Of a stretch of 64,000 nucleotides of DNA, positions 24,871-37,700 are shown in pieces (the stretch's first letter is position 1; every line of letters begins with the position of its first letter). The position numbers were made by a program, and so were the translations under genes. The DNA is from Stenopsyche tienmushanensis (Eukaryota > Arthropoda > Insecta > Trichoptera > Stenopsychidae): positions 186,001 through 250,000 of the forward strand of contig WACJ01000307.1 of the NCBI GenBank assembly GCA_008973525.1, written 5' to 3'. The notes under the pieces were generated by a model, which had not been told where the DNA came from, ran no database searches, and was given only the letters and a program-made list of their open reading frames with translations.

Positions 24871-24973
24871 CGAAATCGATAACTGATCGATATTAACTCC
24901 GATTCTAATATGCATAAAAAAAAGTCAGCCAGTGGGCAGCCCTGATGAACTCTGATGAATTTATTTAAAAACT

Positions 24974-25308
24974 AGCGAGTATTCGACATGCGTTGCAATG
25001 CCACACGCGCTTAATAATTATTTGAAAAGAAACACAGTTGTTGTGTGTGTGTATGCTATGTACGCTATTTGTATTGCGAGATGTTTAACGGATGCACCAT
25101 GTTGGCGCATATTACTCTGGTGAAATGAAGCGGGAAAGGGGAGAGAAAGGATGCGCGCGCAATACGGTAGTCGAGTTCCGCTCGCGGAAGAGAATAGCCA
25201 CAGCCCGCGTGATCTGAAGTGATAAACCACGTAACTGTATTAATGCATTTCTTTTCAATAATCATCAAGCGCGTGTGGCGTTTTAACGCATGCCCGGTAC
25301 TCTCTAGC
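24974..25308 (+). mobile_element. Helitron-like non-autonomous repeat, copy 2, with inverted 3' end at its left
   Basis: The right end reads GGCGTTTTAACGCATGCC and shortly after terminates in CTAG. GCGTT/AACGC can form a short hairpin ahead of a CTRR end, as in Helitrons. The first ~45 bases (from CTAGCGAGTATTC) are an inverted copy of the same terminus, so two 3' ends face each other. The body shares the GTTGGCGCATATTACTCTGG region with copies at 1,142 and 30,718. Confidence 0.55.
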
Positions 25309-26406
25309 ATTATATATTTATTTTAATACGTTACTTATGTTTAATTTACATACGCAAATAATTTTATGTTCTTCGTATAATAATAAATTTAGATAGAAAC
25401 TAAAATTGAGCGTGCAACTAGCAACAACTTTATAGTTTCTATTGAGAAATTTTGGTAACACTTGATCTGGTGAACTGAGTATTTTATGGAGGCTGATTGT
25501 TCGTCTTGTATCGCAAATGTCCCACATTCTGAAACCAGTCCGCATTACTATACAACTGTGTCTATGAAACTCGTCTTCTATGAAGAACAGATAAAAATCA
25601 TTATTTTACATCCCACTTTTTTTAAAAGGACGTTTTGTTTAAAACGCGGGTAAATGTTTATGATTAGGTCGAATGCAGCGCGAGTTATCTGCAAAGAGTG
25701 CGATGAGTCGAAAAGGTGCGACGACAGGATGAAGGGTCCTTATCTAATTGGTTAATAGCCCGGAAGGACGACGATAGCTGCCCTTAATGACGCTATTCCC
25801 GCCGCAAATTCACCCTTCCGCCCGAAACGATGCATTTCATAAAACGACAAAGGGTAGCACATATGAGACGCGAACAGAAAGAAGAACCGTCCGAGTCGCG
25901 ATTATCAATTAGTTTGGCGGGCAGAGTTTGGGTCGATTCGAATAAATCACGAGGGCTGCTGGCGAACGCCATTGTTTCGCAACAAAGGACGAGGACAATG
26001 AAATTCCACGTCGCGAAGGTGCGACCCGCCTAGGACTCTTCATTGTCTCCGTAATTATTTACGGTTCCATTCCTCTTCGATAGATGCGTTGTTATAATTA
26101 TAATCGTCCTAATAAAATTCACGCGAATGACATACGACCGCGCGGGGAATGTCCTTTGTTTGCAGACCCACCGAATATCGCATCGGTAATAGTTCAAACT
26201 GAACCGCTTCAATGTTGGGTCTCTCCGTCCGAACGTCGAGTGTGGAAATGGACAAGAAAAATGAGAGACCTTTCTATGAAATCGTGATGAATTTTATACC
26301 GTACCATCGGAAACGAGAAAGTCTCAAATGCCCGTCGACAAAATGCAACTGCAGAATATATAGAAATGTGTAAGTTTATTGTTTGATCTACTTTAGAAAC
26401 TTGCAG
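25309..26406. other. Repeat-poor CpG-containing tract (from about 25,660)
   Basis: From about 25,660 the DNA becomes clearly richer in GC and CpG than its surroundings and lacks the dispersed repeats. Open frames here have compositions typical of chance frames. It could be conserved regulatory DNA or introns and UTR of an unrecognised gene; nothing in the sequence decides. Confidence 0.35.
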
Positions 26407-26507
26407 AATCGCCACCGGCTGTCTTGGAGCGACTCCTCGTACCAGCAACGATTGCCCTCCCACATGCGAGACGAAGCGCGCCGCAGACTTGGAATATGAA
26501 ACAGAGA
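26388..26507. CDS. Candidate single coding exon, strand uncertain
   Basis: A GC-rich block in AT-rich DNA, bounded by splice-like signals on both strands. Plus strand: acceptor ending ACTTGCAG at 26,406, then an open frame 26,407-26,499 of 30 codons (NRHRLSWSDSSYQQRL...) with stop TGA. Minus strand: a long pyrimidine tract and acceptor TTCCAAG, then about 33 codons (SSRMWEGNRCWYEES...) with stop TAG near 26,388. Both frames have high GC in third positions, unlike chance frames nearby. I recognise neither peptide. It may be the last exon of a gene with distant exons, or simply a GC-rich unique block. Confidence 0.22.
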
Positions 26508-26897
26508 ACAAAACAAAAAGGCGACGAGAGACGTCATCTGCACGACCGAGAGTACTGCGAGTCCTTCCTTCAGACTCAAATTATTCAAATTATTATATTT
26601 TATGCAAATTATTTCATTTCAGTTTATACGATTCAAAAATCTCAGAAGCAAACAGAATATATTACAATTTTAAAGAACAAAGACAACGAATCACACTCTT
26701 GCACGCAAGCGCAAATTATTGTATGGGAATAGATTCAAAATCCAGCACCATAAAACAAAATAACAATGTTTATTTGTGTTTTGGAAAGTGATCGATCTTG
26801 AAAAAGAGGGGACCTACTTATTTCGTAACACAAGCAGCTGATGATCGCTCTCTGCTTGTGATAAAATCCCTTTAACCCCACATCTCTAATCATTAGT

Positions 26898-27341
26898 CTC
26901 ACAGATAGGGAATCCCGGGATCCCGGACAGTTTTGGGTGCTCATGAATCCCGGGATTAGTAAACATAATCCCGAAAAATTTGGGATTGAAATTTTTATCT
27001 AGCAGAAATCGTACATAGCACCAGCACGTTGAAGGCTACTAAATCGAGACATTTTCGCCAAAATCTGGACGCTTGGAAACAGTGGCGTTTAATATTACAT
27101 CGGGCATATTTCCATTTATATTTTTTTGAATTGTATTTTTATCTTTTCTTAAATAAATAAAATTCTTTCGCCTTCAGATTATTTTTTTATATTAAATAAA
27201 TAGACTTATTAGTAATTTTTGATCAAATTTATCAATGTAATTTCTTAAACTATTGAAAATCCCGATCCCGGGATCGTCTTATTCAATCCCGAAATCACGG
27301 GATCGAAATTTTGGCTCGGGATTGGATTCCCTACTCACAGA
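26898..27341. mobile_element. hAT-type MITE (family G), 428 bases, nested in a dispersed repeat
   Basis: The element 26906-27333 starts TAGGGAATCCCGGGATCCCG and ends with the inverse GGATTGGATTCCCTA. The octamer CTCACAGA is repeated exactly at 26898-26905 and 27334-27341. Removing the element and one octamer restores ATTAGTCTCACAGACTACAG, which is the uninterrupted sequence of repeat family F at about 10,715 and 36,223. That confirms both the boundaries and the 8-bp duplication. It has further internal inverted CCCGGGATC-type repeats and no transposase. Confidence 0.9.
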
Positions 27342-27399
27342 CTACAGACTCGGAACGCATTCGACATGTATGCTTGTTCTCGAACCATCCCCGCCCCGC

Positions 27400-30300
27400 C
27401 CCACTTGCAAATGAGTGTATTTTTCACTAATCAACATTCATTTGTCAAGAGAGCATCTTCCATCAGAAGTTCAAAGCCGTCATCAAGACTAAAGACAAAA
27501 ACGTCGAATGATGAGCAGGATTTAAATCTGAATATGTAGTCGGTATCGTCCGATCGAATAACATGCCGTTATTCATTTTACAACACAAACAAAGGGGAAT
27601 TTGACAAAAATAATTTATATTCTAAAAATACGCGGCGATCATAACAAAATTTAATTTTGATTATATAACGGCAAAACATGAAGGGGTTTCATTTACATTA
27701 AAATAGCTTACGTTGCAGTAATTGCGCTTTTGTTTCCCCCAACAGACGCTAAATTTAAAAACAATGCTTATGAGATCTGTCGAAATGCTATAAAGCCAAA
27801 AATGATTTTCAATTGTAAATTATGTTTTTTCACGTGCATACGTTAATGTATGTTTCAATTAAAAACAACACGTGTTTGTTTAAATTGGTGTGATAACAAG
27901 AATGCGCTCAAGCAGTGGATTTACCAAAACATTTCTTTTGATTTTTATTGGATCTTGTTTTAGATCTCGTGGTGGAGATTAGCAGCGACGTTTTCTTTCT
28001 TTCTGCGGACACATTGCGTCTAGAATAACCCCTCCTGTGGTGACACGCAGGAAGCGGGCAGTCGTCAAATGGCCTCGGCTGCGGGACGATGTCCTTCCCG
28101 TAGGCTGATAGCTATGACCACTTTCTCCGCAAATAATAATAATAGTTAAGACGAGAAGTCGGCATCACCGCGACTCGTTTTGACCGCGCAAGGAGTACTA
28201 CGTTATTTTTGAAAATGCATCACCAAATAATAAATTAATGGGGAATACTCCATTAAACACGATCCCTCGTTAATCGCTTCTTTCTTCAGAATTTTTTTCT
28301 TCTCTTTCTTCCCTTACTTGTATGTAAAAATTGCCATAACGATGCAATGATTTTGTTTAACGCGTTTTATATTCAATTATTGAATGGATTTTGTTACGTT
28401 TTTTGGGAACATCGCTCCCGCTCAATCCTCTGAAGTGAGAAGAGGACGCGTCTGCGAGTGACTAGGGTGCATGCCGAAAAGAGAAGGATCCTTGTTTTCA
28501 GGCTAAAAATAGAAAAGGTGGTTTAGTGTTCATTCATGTATCCAAAATAGCAAAAACGGCCATTTTGGCAGGTCGGCTCGTTTATCTCGGACTCGGAGCC
28601 GTATTATATTTTATGAGGGGGCGATCGACTGGAAATGTTGCGATATCGACACACCCCCGTCCTCCGCTTCGAATTAACGCTTTCATTTGATGTCGATTCA
28701 TCCCTCGTCGTCCGAAGGATGTTCGCTTTCGAAGAGTCAACGATCCCGGGAACTTTCGTCGGAAGAGTAACAGCCACCTTAATAATGTCGAGTAACCGGC
28801 TAACATATTTATTTCGACGGTGCGTTTCTTTCTCGCCCCTTCGCGCGAAGAAACGTACGACGAACGCAATAAGGCTGCGAAACTGTGCGAAGAAGAAAAG
28901 TCGCGATTCGAATTTCAGGACGTCAGGTAAATCGTCGTCTGCGTTAATTAAGAATTCTCTGCAGACTTGTCGTAACTTCACACACTTTATGAACACATTT
29001 TAATTGAGTCGCGCCTGCCGCTTCCTTCTTCTCGGAGCAATAACGCACGCACTCCTCGCACGTAAATCTTCCCGTTTTACGATTCGACTTCGCATTCATA
29101 ATTCGGGAACAGCCTGCGTCGACGAGCCCCGTCTATGCATCTAACGACGCAATTAGTCGATGACGTTCCATTAATCATCCCTCTCGCGGTCATGGCGGCT
29201 GACCGCCAGGCCTACCGACTTCCAACGATATTCCAACTCGATTCATTTTTTAAATATCATTTCTACCATTTAACTTCCTCTAAAAAATACGTCACAGAAA
29301 TGAAACGAGCTCAATTTGTTATGTCGTCAAAATGTGGAACAGTCAGTGGCCACTAATGTTTGAGCCGTAGCTTAGGTTGCGGCTCAAACATGTAGCACTT
29401 AAATATAGTCAAAAGACATTATAAGATATGTGGAAAATGCATTTCAATAATAATTTGTGTGGTTTTCTAAAGATTACATACAATAAATCATATACAAAAA
29501 TTACGCTTATCGAAGGAAAGCATTGAACTGTTTATGCAAAGTCCAATAATAATAAACTATCAAATATTTTTTGTTCATAAAAAGACAAGTAAATAGACAG
29601 AGTGTAAAAATATTTACCAAAAAAAGGTTTTTTTTAATAACATTTGAAGGCAATGGGAAAATACAAGCAATATATTGAAATAGCTGAATGATCTTGATGG
29701 AGCTCAACACAAATATTTACATGCTCACAAATTATAGCGTTTTTTGTATTTTAAGCTTGATGAATGCTCGCGCCATTATAAAAACGTTAATGGGACTTTT
29801 TAATATACAGCATAAAGAATATCTTAAACATATTAAAACGATCTGCATTAAAAGTTCATACGATATTATTTGATCCAGAAACGACTTAAATTTTAAAATG
29901 TAAACCATTGATATTAATGGAAATTATTTTTAAAAATCTTTAGCGACCAATTTGAAGATGCCATTTAAAAAAAATGGCTAATTGAAAGATAGTATAATGT
30001 TTCTTCTAGCACAGTCCCTAGACAAATAAATCCAGTGGTGTCAGATCTGAAGACGGATGGAATAGGGTCGCCAAAAAATTAATTCACTCGACGGAGGTGT
30101 TCAAAAAAGAATGATCGCTGTCTTCGGTTAAGTTAAAAAGAAGTGCTACTTCAGACGACTACAGTTGAAACAAGGAAAAATTGTAAATAAATTTAATAAA
30201 AACATCATAAGCATAAAAAGTATTTTCTTAACCGTGACCCCGGCAAACTGGTACCTCTTAAAGTTTAACGACTTATTGAATGATTTGTACCACATGTAGC

Positions 30301-30717
30301 ATACAGTTGGAAAGGGTATAGTTTAGAAAACTTTTTTAAACTGAACTAAGTTCAAAACAAGTGTTCGTTTTTTTGTTTTGTTTAAAGAATTTAGAAGTTG
30401 ACATTTCTCATTCGTTTGCACATTTTATTTGATTTTGGAAACTCAGAAGTATTTTCTTTAAACCAATTGCATTAAAGAATATTTTATTTAGATCAAAAAA
30501 ACATTGCAAAATATAAAAACAGCTATTTTGTGCTATTATGATGATAGATTAAAAAGTTATGACGATTTAAAGGCGAAATTTGAGATATTTTTTCAAAATG
30601 TTGATAAAAAATTTATTTCGACAACCCTAACACTTCGGACATAGGAACTATGTGTGAAACGTAATAAAAGACCTCCGTAATAAAAAATAAATGTCGGTCC
30701 ATGTGCAAAACACCCTG
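27400..30717. other. Intergenic region; CpG-containing tract 27,950-29,220
   Basis: 27,950-29,220 is comparatively GC- and CpG-rich, repeat-poor and without a credible coding frame, so it may be regulatory. 29,350-30,700 is AT-rich and empty to my eye. Confidence 0.35.
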
Positions 30718-30960
30718 TCTATATAAAAATGAATGTTTGTTGTCCGTTTGTCTCGTATACTTTCCTATACTATTAATTCGATTACGATGAAACTTTTAGG
30801 AGTTATTGTGTGTACATCATCAAAGGTTTTTGAATTAGCACAAGCATTGTTTGTGCGCGGAATTTGTTTTGCGAGACGTTTAGCGGATGCATCATGTTGG
30901 CACATATTGGTATGGGATTCGTATTCTTACCAAGCGTTCAGTCTTTGGTGAACCATGCCA
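30718..30960 (+). mobile_element. Helitron-like repeat, copy 3 (5' part)
   Basis: Starts TCTATATAAAAATGAATGTT, a 5' end type known from insect Helitrons (TC start), and continues through GATTACGATGAAACTTTTAG to a block reading GCATCATGTTGGCACATAT shared with copies 1 and 2. The 3' hairpin end is missing. Confidence 0.5.
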
Positions 30961-31041
30961 ATATTAAACCCGGTTCATCAGAATCCCTAATATTAATCAA
31001 TGTTAAAGCTATTCCTTATTGTATTTACATTTTATAAAAAG

Positions 31042-31112
31042 CAGGTTTTCGAACGGTTATTCGAACGTTACGTTCCTAACATTTAAATTGATTCGGTTAC
31101 AGTTTTCGTTCA
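31042..31112. mobile_element. hAT-type MITE family A, partial copy
   Basis: CAGGTTTTCGAACGGTTATT start and the shared CGTTCCTAACATTTA core; the right end is lost. Other decayed copies lie at about 785-816, 33,358-33,445, 33,905-34,012 (ends GTTTGAAGCCCT), 47,066-47,184 and 49,376-49,435. Confidence 0.6.
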
Positions 31113-31619
31113 GGGAAAAAATAAAAGTTTTACCGATTATCGGGGGTTCGGAAATCCTTCCTGGTTGAATCGCTTGAGTGCATTGTATTTGTTCAATCCA
31201 CGTCTATGCCACAATAAGAAGGTCGAGGAAATTAGCTCGATTTATGAGACCCGAGGACTCCCTCGAGACATTGATTGTTTTTTAATTACCGTTTACAAAA
31301 ATAAAATGATTTGATTTCAGTCAAAAACGTCAAGCGCTGGAAGGGCTATTAATTATATTACATTTGACTGAATAAAAAAATTGTGCTGTAGAAAATGAAT
31401 GTTTCAGTATTTTGATTCCCCTCACAGTTGATGTCATCGGTGTGGTAGGACAATGGGTAATATAAATAGAATATTTGAATTGAGCTGGTTGCAACAGCCC
31501 GGAGGGACCGTTCCTCGATGACGTGCCGAAGGTCTGCCGTTGACGTCTCATCGTCCACCATCCGTTACCCCATAATTTATGTTCAAATATTCGGATACTT
31601 TCATATACTACTTTGTAAT

Positions 31620-31790
31620 CCGGTTGTCGAAGGAAGAGTCGATAGCGTTGGCACTCGGATATGAGGGAAAGGCTCCAGGTTCAGGAATCGTAGCTGTCGT
31701 CTGCAGGCGCGCCGGGATATGAACCCGCAACTGATTTATGCGCAAGTTTACGGTGCATTAGTCTCTGGGTTGCCCGCTTGACATGGATCA
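31620..31790 (-). repeat. Possible tRNA-derived SINE
   Basis: On the minus strand, GCGGGTTCATATCCCGGC contains a good RNA polymerase III B-box (GGTTCATATCC), with about 50 bases of tRNA-like sequence before it. The A-box is weak and I could not fold a full cloverleaf, so it is more likely a SINE or pseudogene than a working tRNA gene. Confidence 0.35.
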
Positions 31791-34700
31791 CCGGGCCGCG
31801 TCTCGTTACAGACCCGAAACCTGCCACTCTTCAAAAAATATATCCATTTTGGCTGCCAACCTTCCCAGCTTTGCATGCTCATTTAAAAATTCACCCCGTC
31901 TACGCTCACGGTCGACTTATCGATTGCTACAAATTATTAAGCGTCCTTCGTCGAAATTGCGTCCAATCCGACGCTTTCATCATCATCGTTCACTTATTTG
32001 GATCTAAAACCAGCAGAGGTCATCCGAGTACTCTGTGACTTCTTTGGGATCTTTTACTTGGTAACGAAAGACATGTACAATATTGGCAGCAAAACGCTTC
32101 CCCGTTACTCTGCGAGCGAACGATGAATTGAACGATGTCGAATTTTTAACACTTTACCGACCGGCCCAAGTTTACGCTTATTAAAAACGACGTAATTTTA
32201 ACATTAAAAAAATGTCGTATGAAATAGATTTATGTATTTTCAAGGGTGTTCAACTTTATGGTTTTTCTGTTTTTTCGTCTGGTTTCTTCTTTGAAGAAAC
32301 TGATTTGATTTTTTTATGTTCCCTCATCCTATAGGCTTCTATAAGCTTTAAGATGCCTTTCTATTATCTTAGAATTTATGAATATTCTAAACTAATAAAA
32401 TTTGTTTTGGATCTCAACCAATGCCCTTATGGTTTTCATGTTATTAATATGCATCACCATTCATACACTGTTTATTCCCTCGAGATCATCTATGGAGAGT
32501 TTGAGAGTCTAATTTGGAAAAAATAAATATATATTGATAATATTTATACCACAATATTATATTTAACTTAAAAAATAATATTTATTAACCAAAAATGAAC
32601 GACCCTGGCACCATATGTCAAGCTAAGATGTTTATTTTTAGCTTAGGTATTTAGCTAAACATTTATTTTACCGTTCAAACAAGTATAACATCAAGTTCAA
32701 CAAAATAACCGTAACATTCATATAATTTATGTCATAAAATATCACTTTTAGCATTTATTTCGCTGATGCACGCGTCACAGATTTAAAATCACTATTATAT
32801 TTACATATTTCGACTCAGTAAACACCTTTCTTGACTGAAGCTTCAATTCAGTAGCTGATTTATAAATTATACCAATTTTACGAAAGAAGCAACATAGTAA
32901 GCAGGTTTTTGTGAAATTCATCGAAAATTTCAAAAAACGCTCGGATGCGAAGCACTCTGGACCGTAAAGTGTTAACGCTTTATGCATGAACTAGATAATC
33001 GATGATAATTTATATCGAACAATTGTTAAAAATCACCTGAATATATTCGGGGGTTTCCAAAAGATAGAAGTTTTAATCAATGCTTTTCTTCATATCCATC
33101 ATTGATATTCAATCGGTTATTATATTATTATAATATTGGCAGATACTTCTAATCATTTGTAAAAATTCAATCGAATGTTGATTTTTTAAATTGAAAAACA
33201 AAAAGATATGGACTCTGTATAATATGCGCACTGTTTTATATTAACCTATTGCATTCGAGAACTTTTCCGCTCGAGTGAACTAGCAACTCGAGATTTTGGT
33301 TATATTATAGAAGTCTTGTACAGGTATGTACTTTAAAACGAATTTAAACTCAAACAAAGGTATACAAATTTAAAAAAATCCGATATTTTGTTTACGTTCC
33401 AAACATTTATATTCAAACATTAAAATAACGATTTTACCGGTTTTTCGATGTTGCTTCGGGTGATTTTCGAATTAAGAATTTACAATTTTTTTCTCTTGAA
33501 AATGTCTAGGGTTTTAGAGTTATCATGTAGGCGACAAACATAATATGAATGATAATTGAAGGTATTGCAACGTAAACGGGTCGTTGAATTGGTTGATTTA
33601 TGTTGTAGCGGGGGCTACGTTGTTCAGACGCGGAAATCTCACCCTCTCGTTCTCTATGGACGCGTATGCGCACAGCCAAATACTCGGTTCCTTGTCTATG
33701 GGAGCGTGTCCCTCGTCATCAACGGGGACTTGTAATTGAAATGTATAAAGCTAGTATTGGAAACAGATATTTAAAAGAAATAATATTATATTGGAAAATA
33801 AAATAAATAAAATGTTTTGGGGTTAGAGTCAACACTCGGTGGATGGCAATTAAATTAATTAATTCATGAAATAAGGGAAGATAGTAAATTTAAGGGTTAG
33901 TAACATAATATATCAATACGAAAATTAACCGAATCGATATTTTCGAATCGGTTTCGTTCCGGTGAAAGTAACTATTTTATCGGTTTTCGGTTTCGTTCCC
34001 GTTTGAAGCCCTAATTTATTTCCACCCTTTACAAAACGAAACAATCCCCGATATGCATCCTTGTAAGGCAGGTATTACAATATCATGTGATTTGGTGTAT
34101 ACCGTCAGGCTTAGTTACTGCCTTCCTTTGTGTTTATAAAGATCGTCCCGGTGAAATGGCATTTGAGTTCGGCTACTTCTTGTGGAAAGTTGTAACTAGT
34201 ATAGTATCGATCCGTAAGCATATGTTGCCCCTGATTTTTTTCTATTATTCTCACTGCCAAAACTATTTCAGATTAACGCTAAGAACACAGGCCGAGCAGG
34301 TTCCACAAAAAAATGAGATAAGAAAATCTTTTGTTGATAAGGTTGATAAGAAATACGATGGTACAATGGGGTTTATCGTTAGAAATTATTTACGATAAAC
34401 GAAGGCAAGGGCTAACTAATCAAAGGCAGTGATGTATTTGTACAAACTTGATTATTTTAGTTTAGGAAAGGTAGATATTGTCAAAGATCTAGGGCTGGCT
34501 AGTGAATGATCATCGGTGTTTTTTCCCCCCTCTAACTTAATAAAGATCCTTTTCCTATTGTAAAGGAATAACCCCTTTTGAAAGTCTATCTTGAAATATA
34601 GTTTATAGTATGCAGCAGTGATGGCGAACCGTTTGAGCTCGGTATATCAAAATTTATTAAAAATCTAGCATTACTCTGGTGAAGTGTCACAATTAAAAAT

Positions 34701-37700
34701 ATCCAAAATGTTGAGATATTTGCAGCTCTAGTAAAAAATATTTATATTTAGGCAAAAACAAATAATTCTTTACATTAGTGACTTGGCTGAATTTCATTTG
34801 CTAAATCTACAACTGAAAATTGGTATTCCGTAGGATTTCAAGCCCAAGCAAGCGCTACTAATTACTGTCTGTCAGTCGGTTTCTTTTATCGATTTTAATA
34901 TTATTTAACACGAAAAATAAGGCAATTACGAGTAAAACCATTGCTAAAATATTATTTATCAATAACAATTGACTAGGAGGTACGTCATGATCCTGGAAGA
35001 TGACTTCGACGGAAGGAACATATGGAATGGCTGATTGGCTGAATATCGAAATTGGGTCTCACAATTTTTATTAAAACAAAATCTTAACCAATGTGAATAT
35101 CCAAATATCTAGCATTTAAGAGTTCTAAAACAATATAAAGTAGTGCGTGAAATTGCGAATGCGTCATGGTATTATGTACAAAAGAAGCCAAAAGTATGAG
35201 CCTCGTCTTCGCATACATCAGTACTCCGAAGGCTCTCGCTTCAACCTAAAAATTTAACATTTTAAAAGTGTGTTCCACGTCATAACAATGACAGACACAA
35301 CTCCGACATGATAATCAACCACCGGTAGAACTATAGTCCTCTATAGAGGACAAATTCGTAAAACGGCAATTATTCACTGGATCGATATTATGCCATCATG
35401 TACGTTTTTCTTACCAATTAAAACTAGTGTTTGTACGAAAAATACTATGTCGCAACTAATTGTATACGATTTTGCTGTAGTACTATTCATGAAATTAAAT
35501 CATAAATGAACATTAAAATATATTTTACAATAGAAAAAATAAAAAGAGATTCGTTGATCCATGAAAAAAAAAACAATTTGTGGTGTGTGAAACTTGATGC
35601 CGTGACGTTATCTAAATTAAGGCCATCGACTTTCAATGCATTTTGGAAAGCAATTGGATCGAATTGTGTTAAGACTGAATATCCTTCTAGCAAGTAATTC
35701 TATATGTGGATCACTTAGCAGACTTATTTCATTGTTGTTTATTAAAATTAACTTCTAAAGTACAACAAAAGATCACATCGTTGCTATTAAATTACATACA
35801 GTGTAATTCAGATTTATCTATCCCATTGTCTCTCTTGTACCTCTTTTACATTCATAATTCTATCCGAATCAAGTTTTGCGATTTTTTACAAAATGAATTT
35901 GATACAAAGCTCTTTTTTATCAAGCTGGCCATTTTTACTTGCTTCCACTCCAAAAACTGGGCTCGTTTATCAAGTGAGCTTTTATGTCGAGTAGCACTTT
36001 AACATTAAAGAGACAATCTTGTCGTACCGACAAGTGAAACAATTTACATCGTCTTACTTTTTTAAGATCTGTTGCTATTGTAGAGCAGAAAACATCCAAA
36101 TAAAGCACAATAGATGACAACGCAGGAAGATTTTTATGATCATGTATTATTTAATATTTGCAGATGGAATGTTCTCAGATCGAACATACCTGAAGACTAT
36201 ATTAATCCTAGATCGCTAATCGTTAGTCTCACAGACTACAAACTCGAACCGCTTTCGACACGTATGCATTTTGCCTAATCTTCACCATTCCGTCTGGCTC
36301 AATAGAGAAAAGTATCCAAATATGGAATCACGTTTTGTTTTTTACGCATAAAAAAAATATTAAAAATCAAAACCTTTTAATCGTAATTACAATCAGTCAT
36401 ACATTTGCGCTTTACATAGTAACACTCTTGTTTTACATTTATTAATTATAAGTACTATGATTTCTCAAAAAAAGATCAACATAAAAGTATCCAATTATGA
36501 AACGCTACAAAAATCAACGTCTATAAGATACTTTAGGAACATTGGTCTTTAGGAACTTAAACTACTTGCAATAATCACAAATCCAGGTGTCGAACTCTGA
36601 ACTAGCGCAATCATAATGTGTGCTCAGAGTCCACACATGAGACATTTGATCCAGTTTCTCTTCGAGTATCTTTAGAAAACAACCTATGGCACGACATACA
36701 CTCCGATGATCTTCTGAGTCAGGAGTTTCATGTCCTATCGAGACATCGGGCTCACTGTCTGTGTCAAACTTTGCTTTCAACTACTTACGATTACTCAGAT
36801 ATTAGCTTCAATTCCAAAAAGTCCGAAATAATATATTTCTACAACAGTACCTATTGACACGATCCACCAGATGTGCACAGTTATGAGTTGCAGTCATATA
36901 TTTCATTACATGTGCATGCATAATTTATGCGTCTAAAATGGTAATACAACGACAAAAATAATCGAAATATAGAGAGTTTGTCCAAAGATTGGCTGATGCT
37001 CTTACTTAGCAATGGTTGCGTGAGCGATTCAATACTGTGACTTTGAGAGTCAATGCAAGTATCAAATATATTTTGAAAATTGAAGATGTTGTGTCAAGTT
37101 CTTCTCAAACACATTCAAAAAACGCATTTTGTCCCTATCAGAAGCACAGGATGACGAAATTCTTTTGTCACTTCTGTGGCAATTTGTGGAGAATACACAG
37201 TTCCAGGCTGTAATGAATGTAAATAATACATTTTATTTTCTTGGAGTGTGAGACTAATATGTAGTGTAATTGACAAAGATAAGCGTTTGAATGAGTTTTT
37301 CGTTATAACATGAGTCGTCATAACCTTTTTAGGATGTGATGGGATTAAATTTGTTGATGAAATCAATTCGAATGATTTGCATTAATTCCATATGGAGGCC
37401 AGAGAGGTGGTATTATTTTATTTGAGAAATGCTGCAACAAACACTATTTAGCATATTTGTAGATCGGTTGAGACCTTTGAATAAAGAAAATCCTTATGGA
37501 TGGCTGTAAACAAAGCTTCGATGGATAAATTGGACACGTTTTTGGTACCTAAACGGCAACAAAATGACGTTTGTTAATTGAATTCGTATTCAAAATTAAT
37601 TAGACCTCAAGTATACGAGAACATGTCTATTTTGTCCAAGATAACATCGAGAAGACCTCGTTTATTGAGCACGAAATATTTCGAGCGACGAAAGTGGTTT

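Noticed and set aside
28604..29003. Overlapping 120-130-codon frames on both strands
   Set aside because: Two equally long frames facing each other in a CpG tract, neither with a domain or splice signals; more likely unique non-coding DNA.
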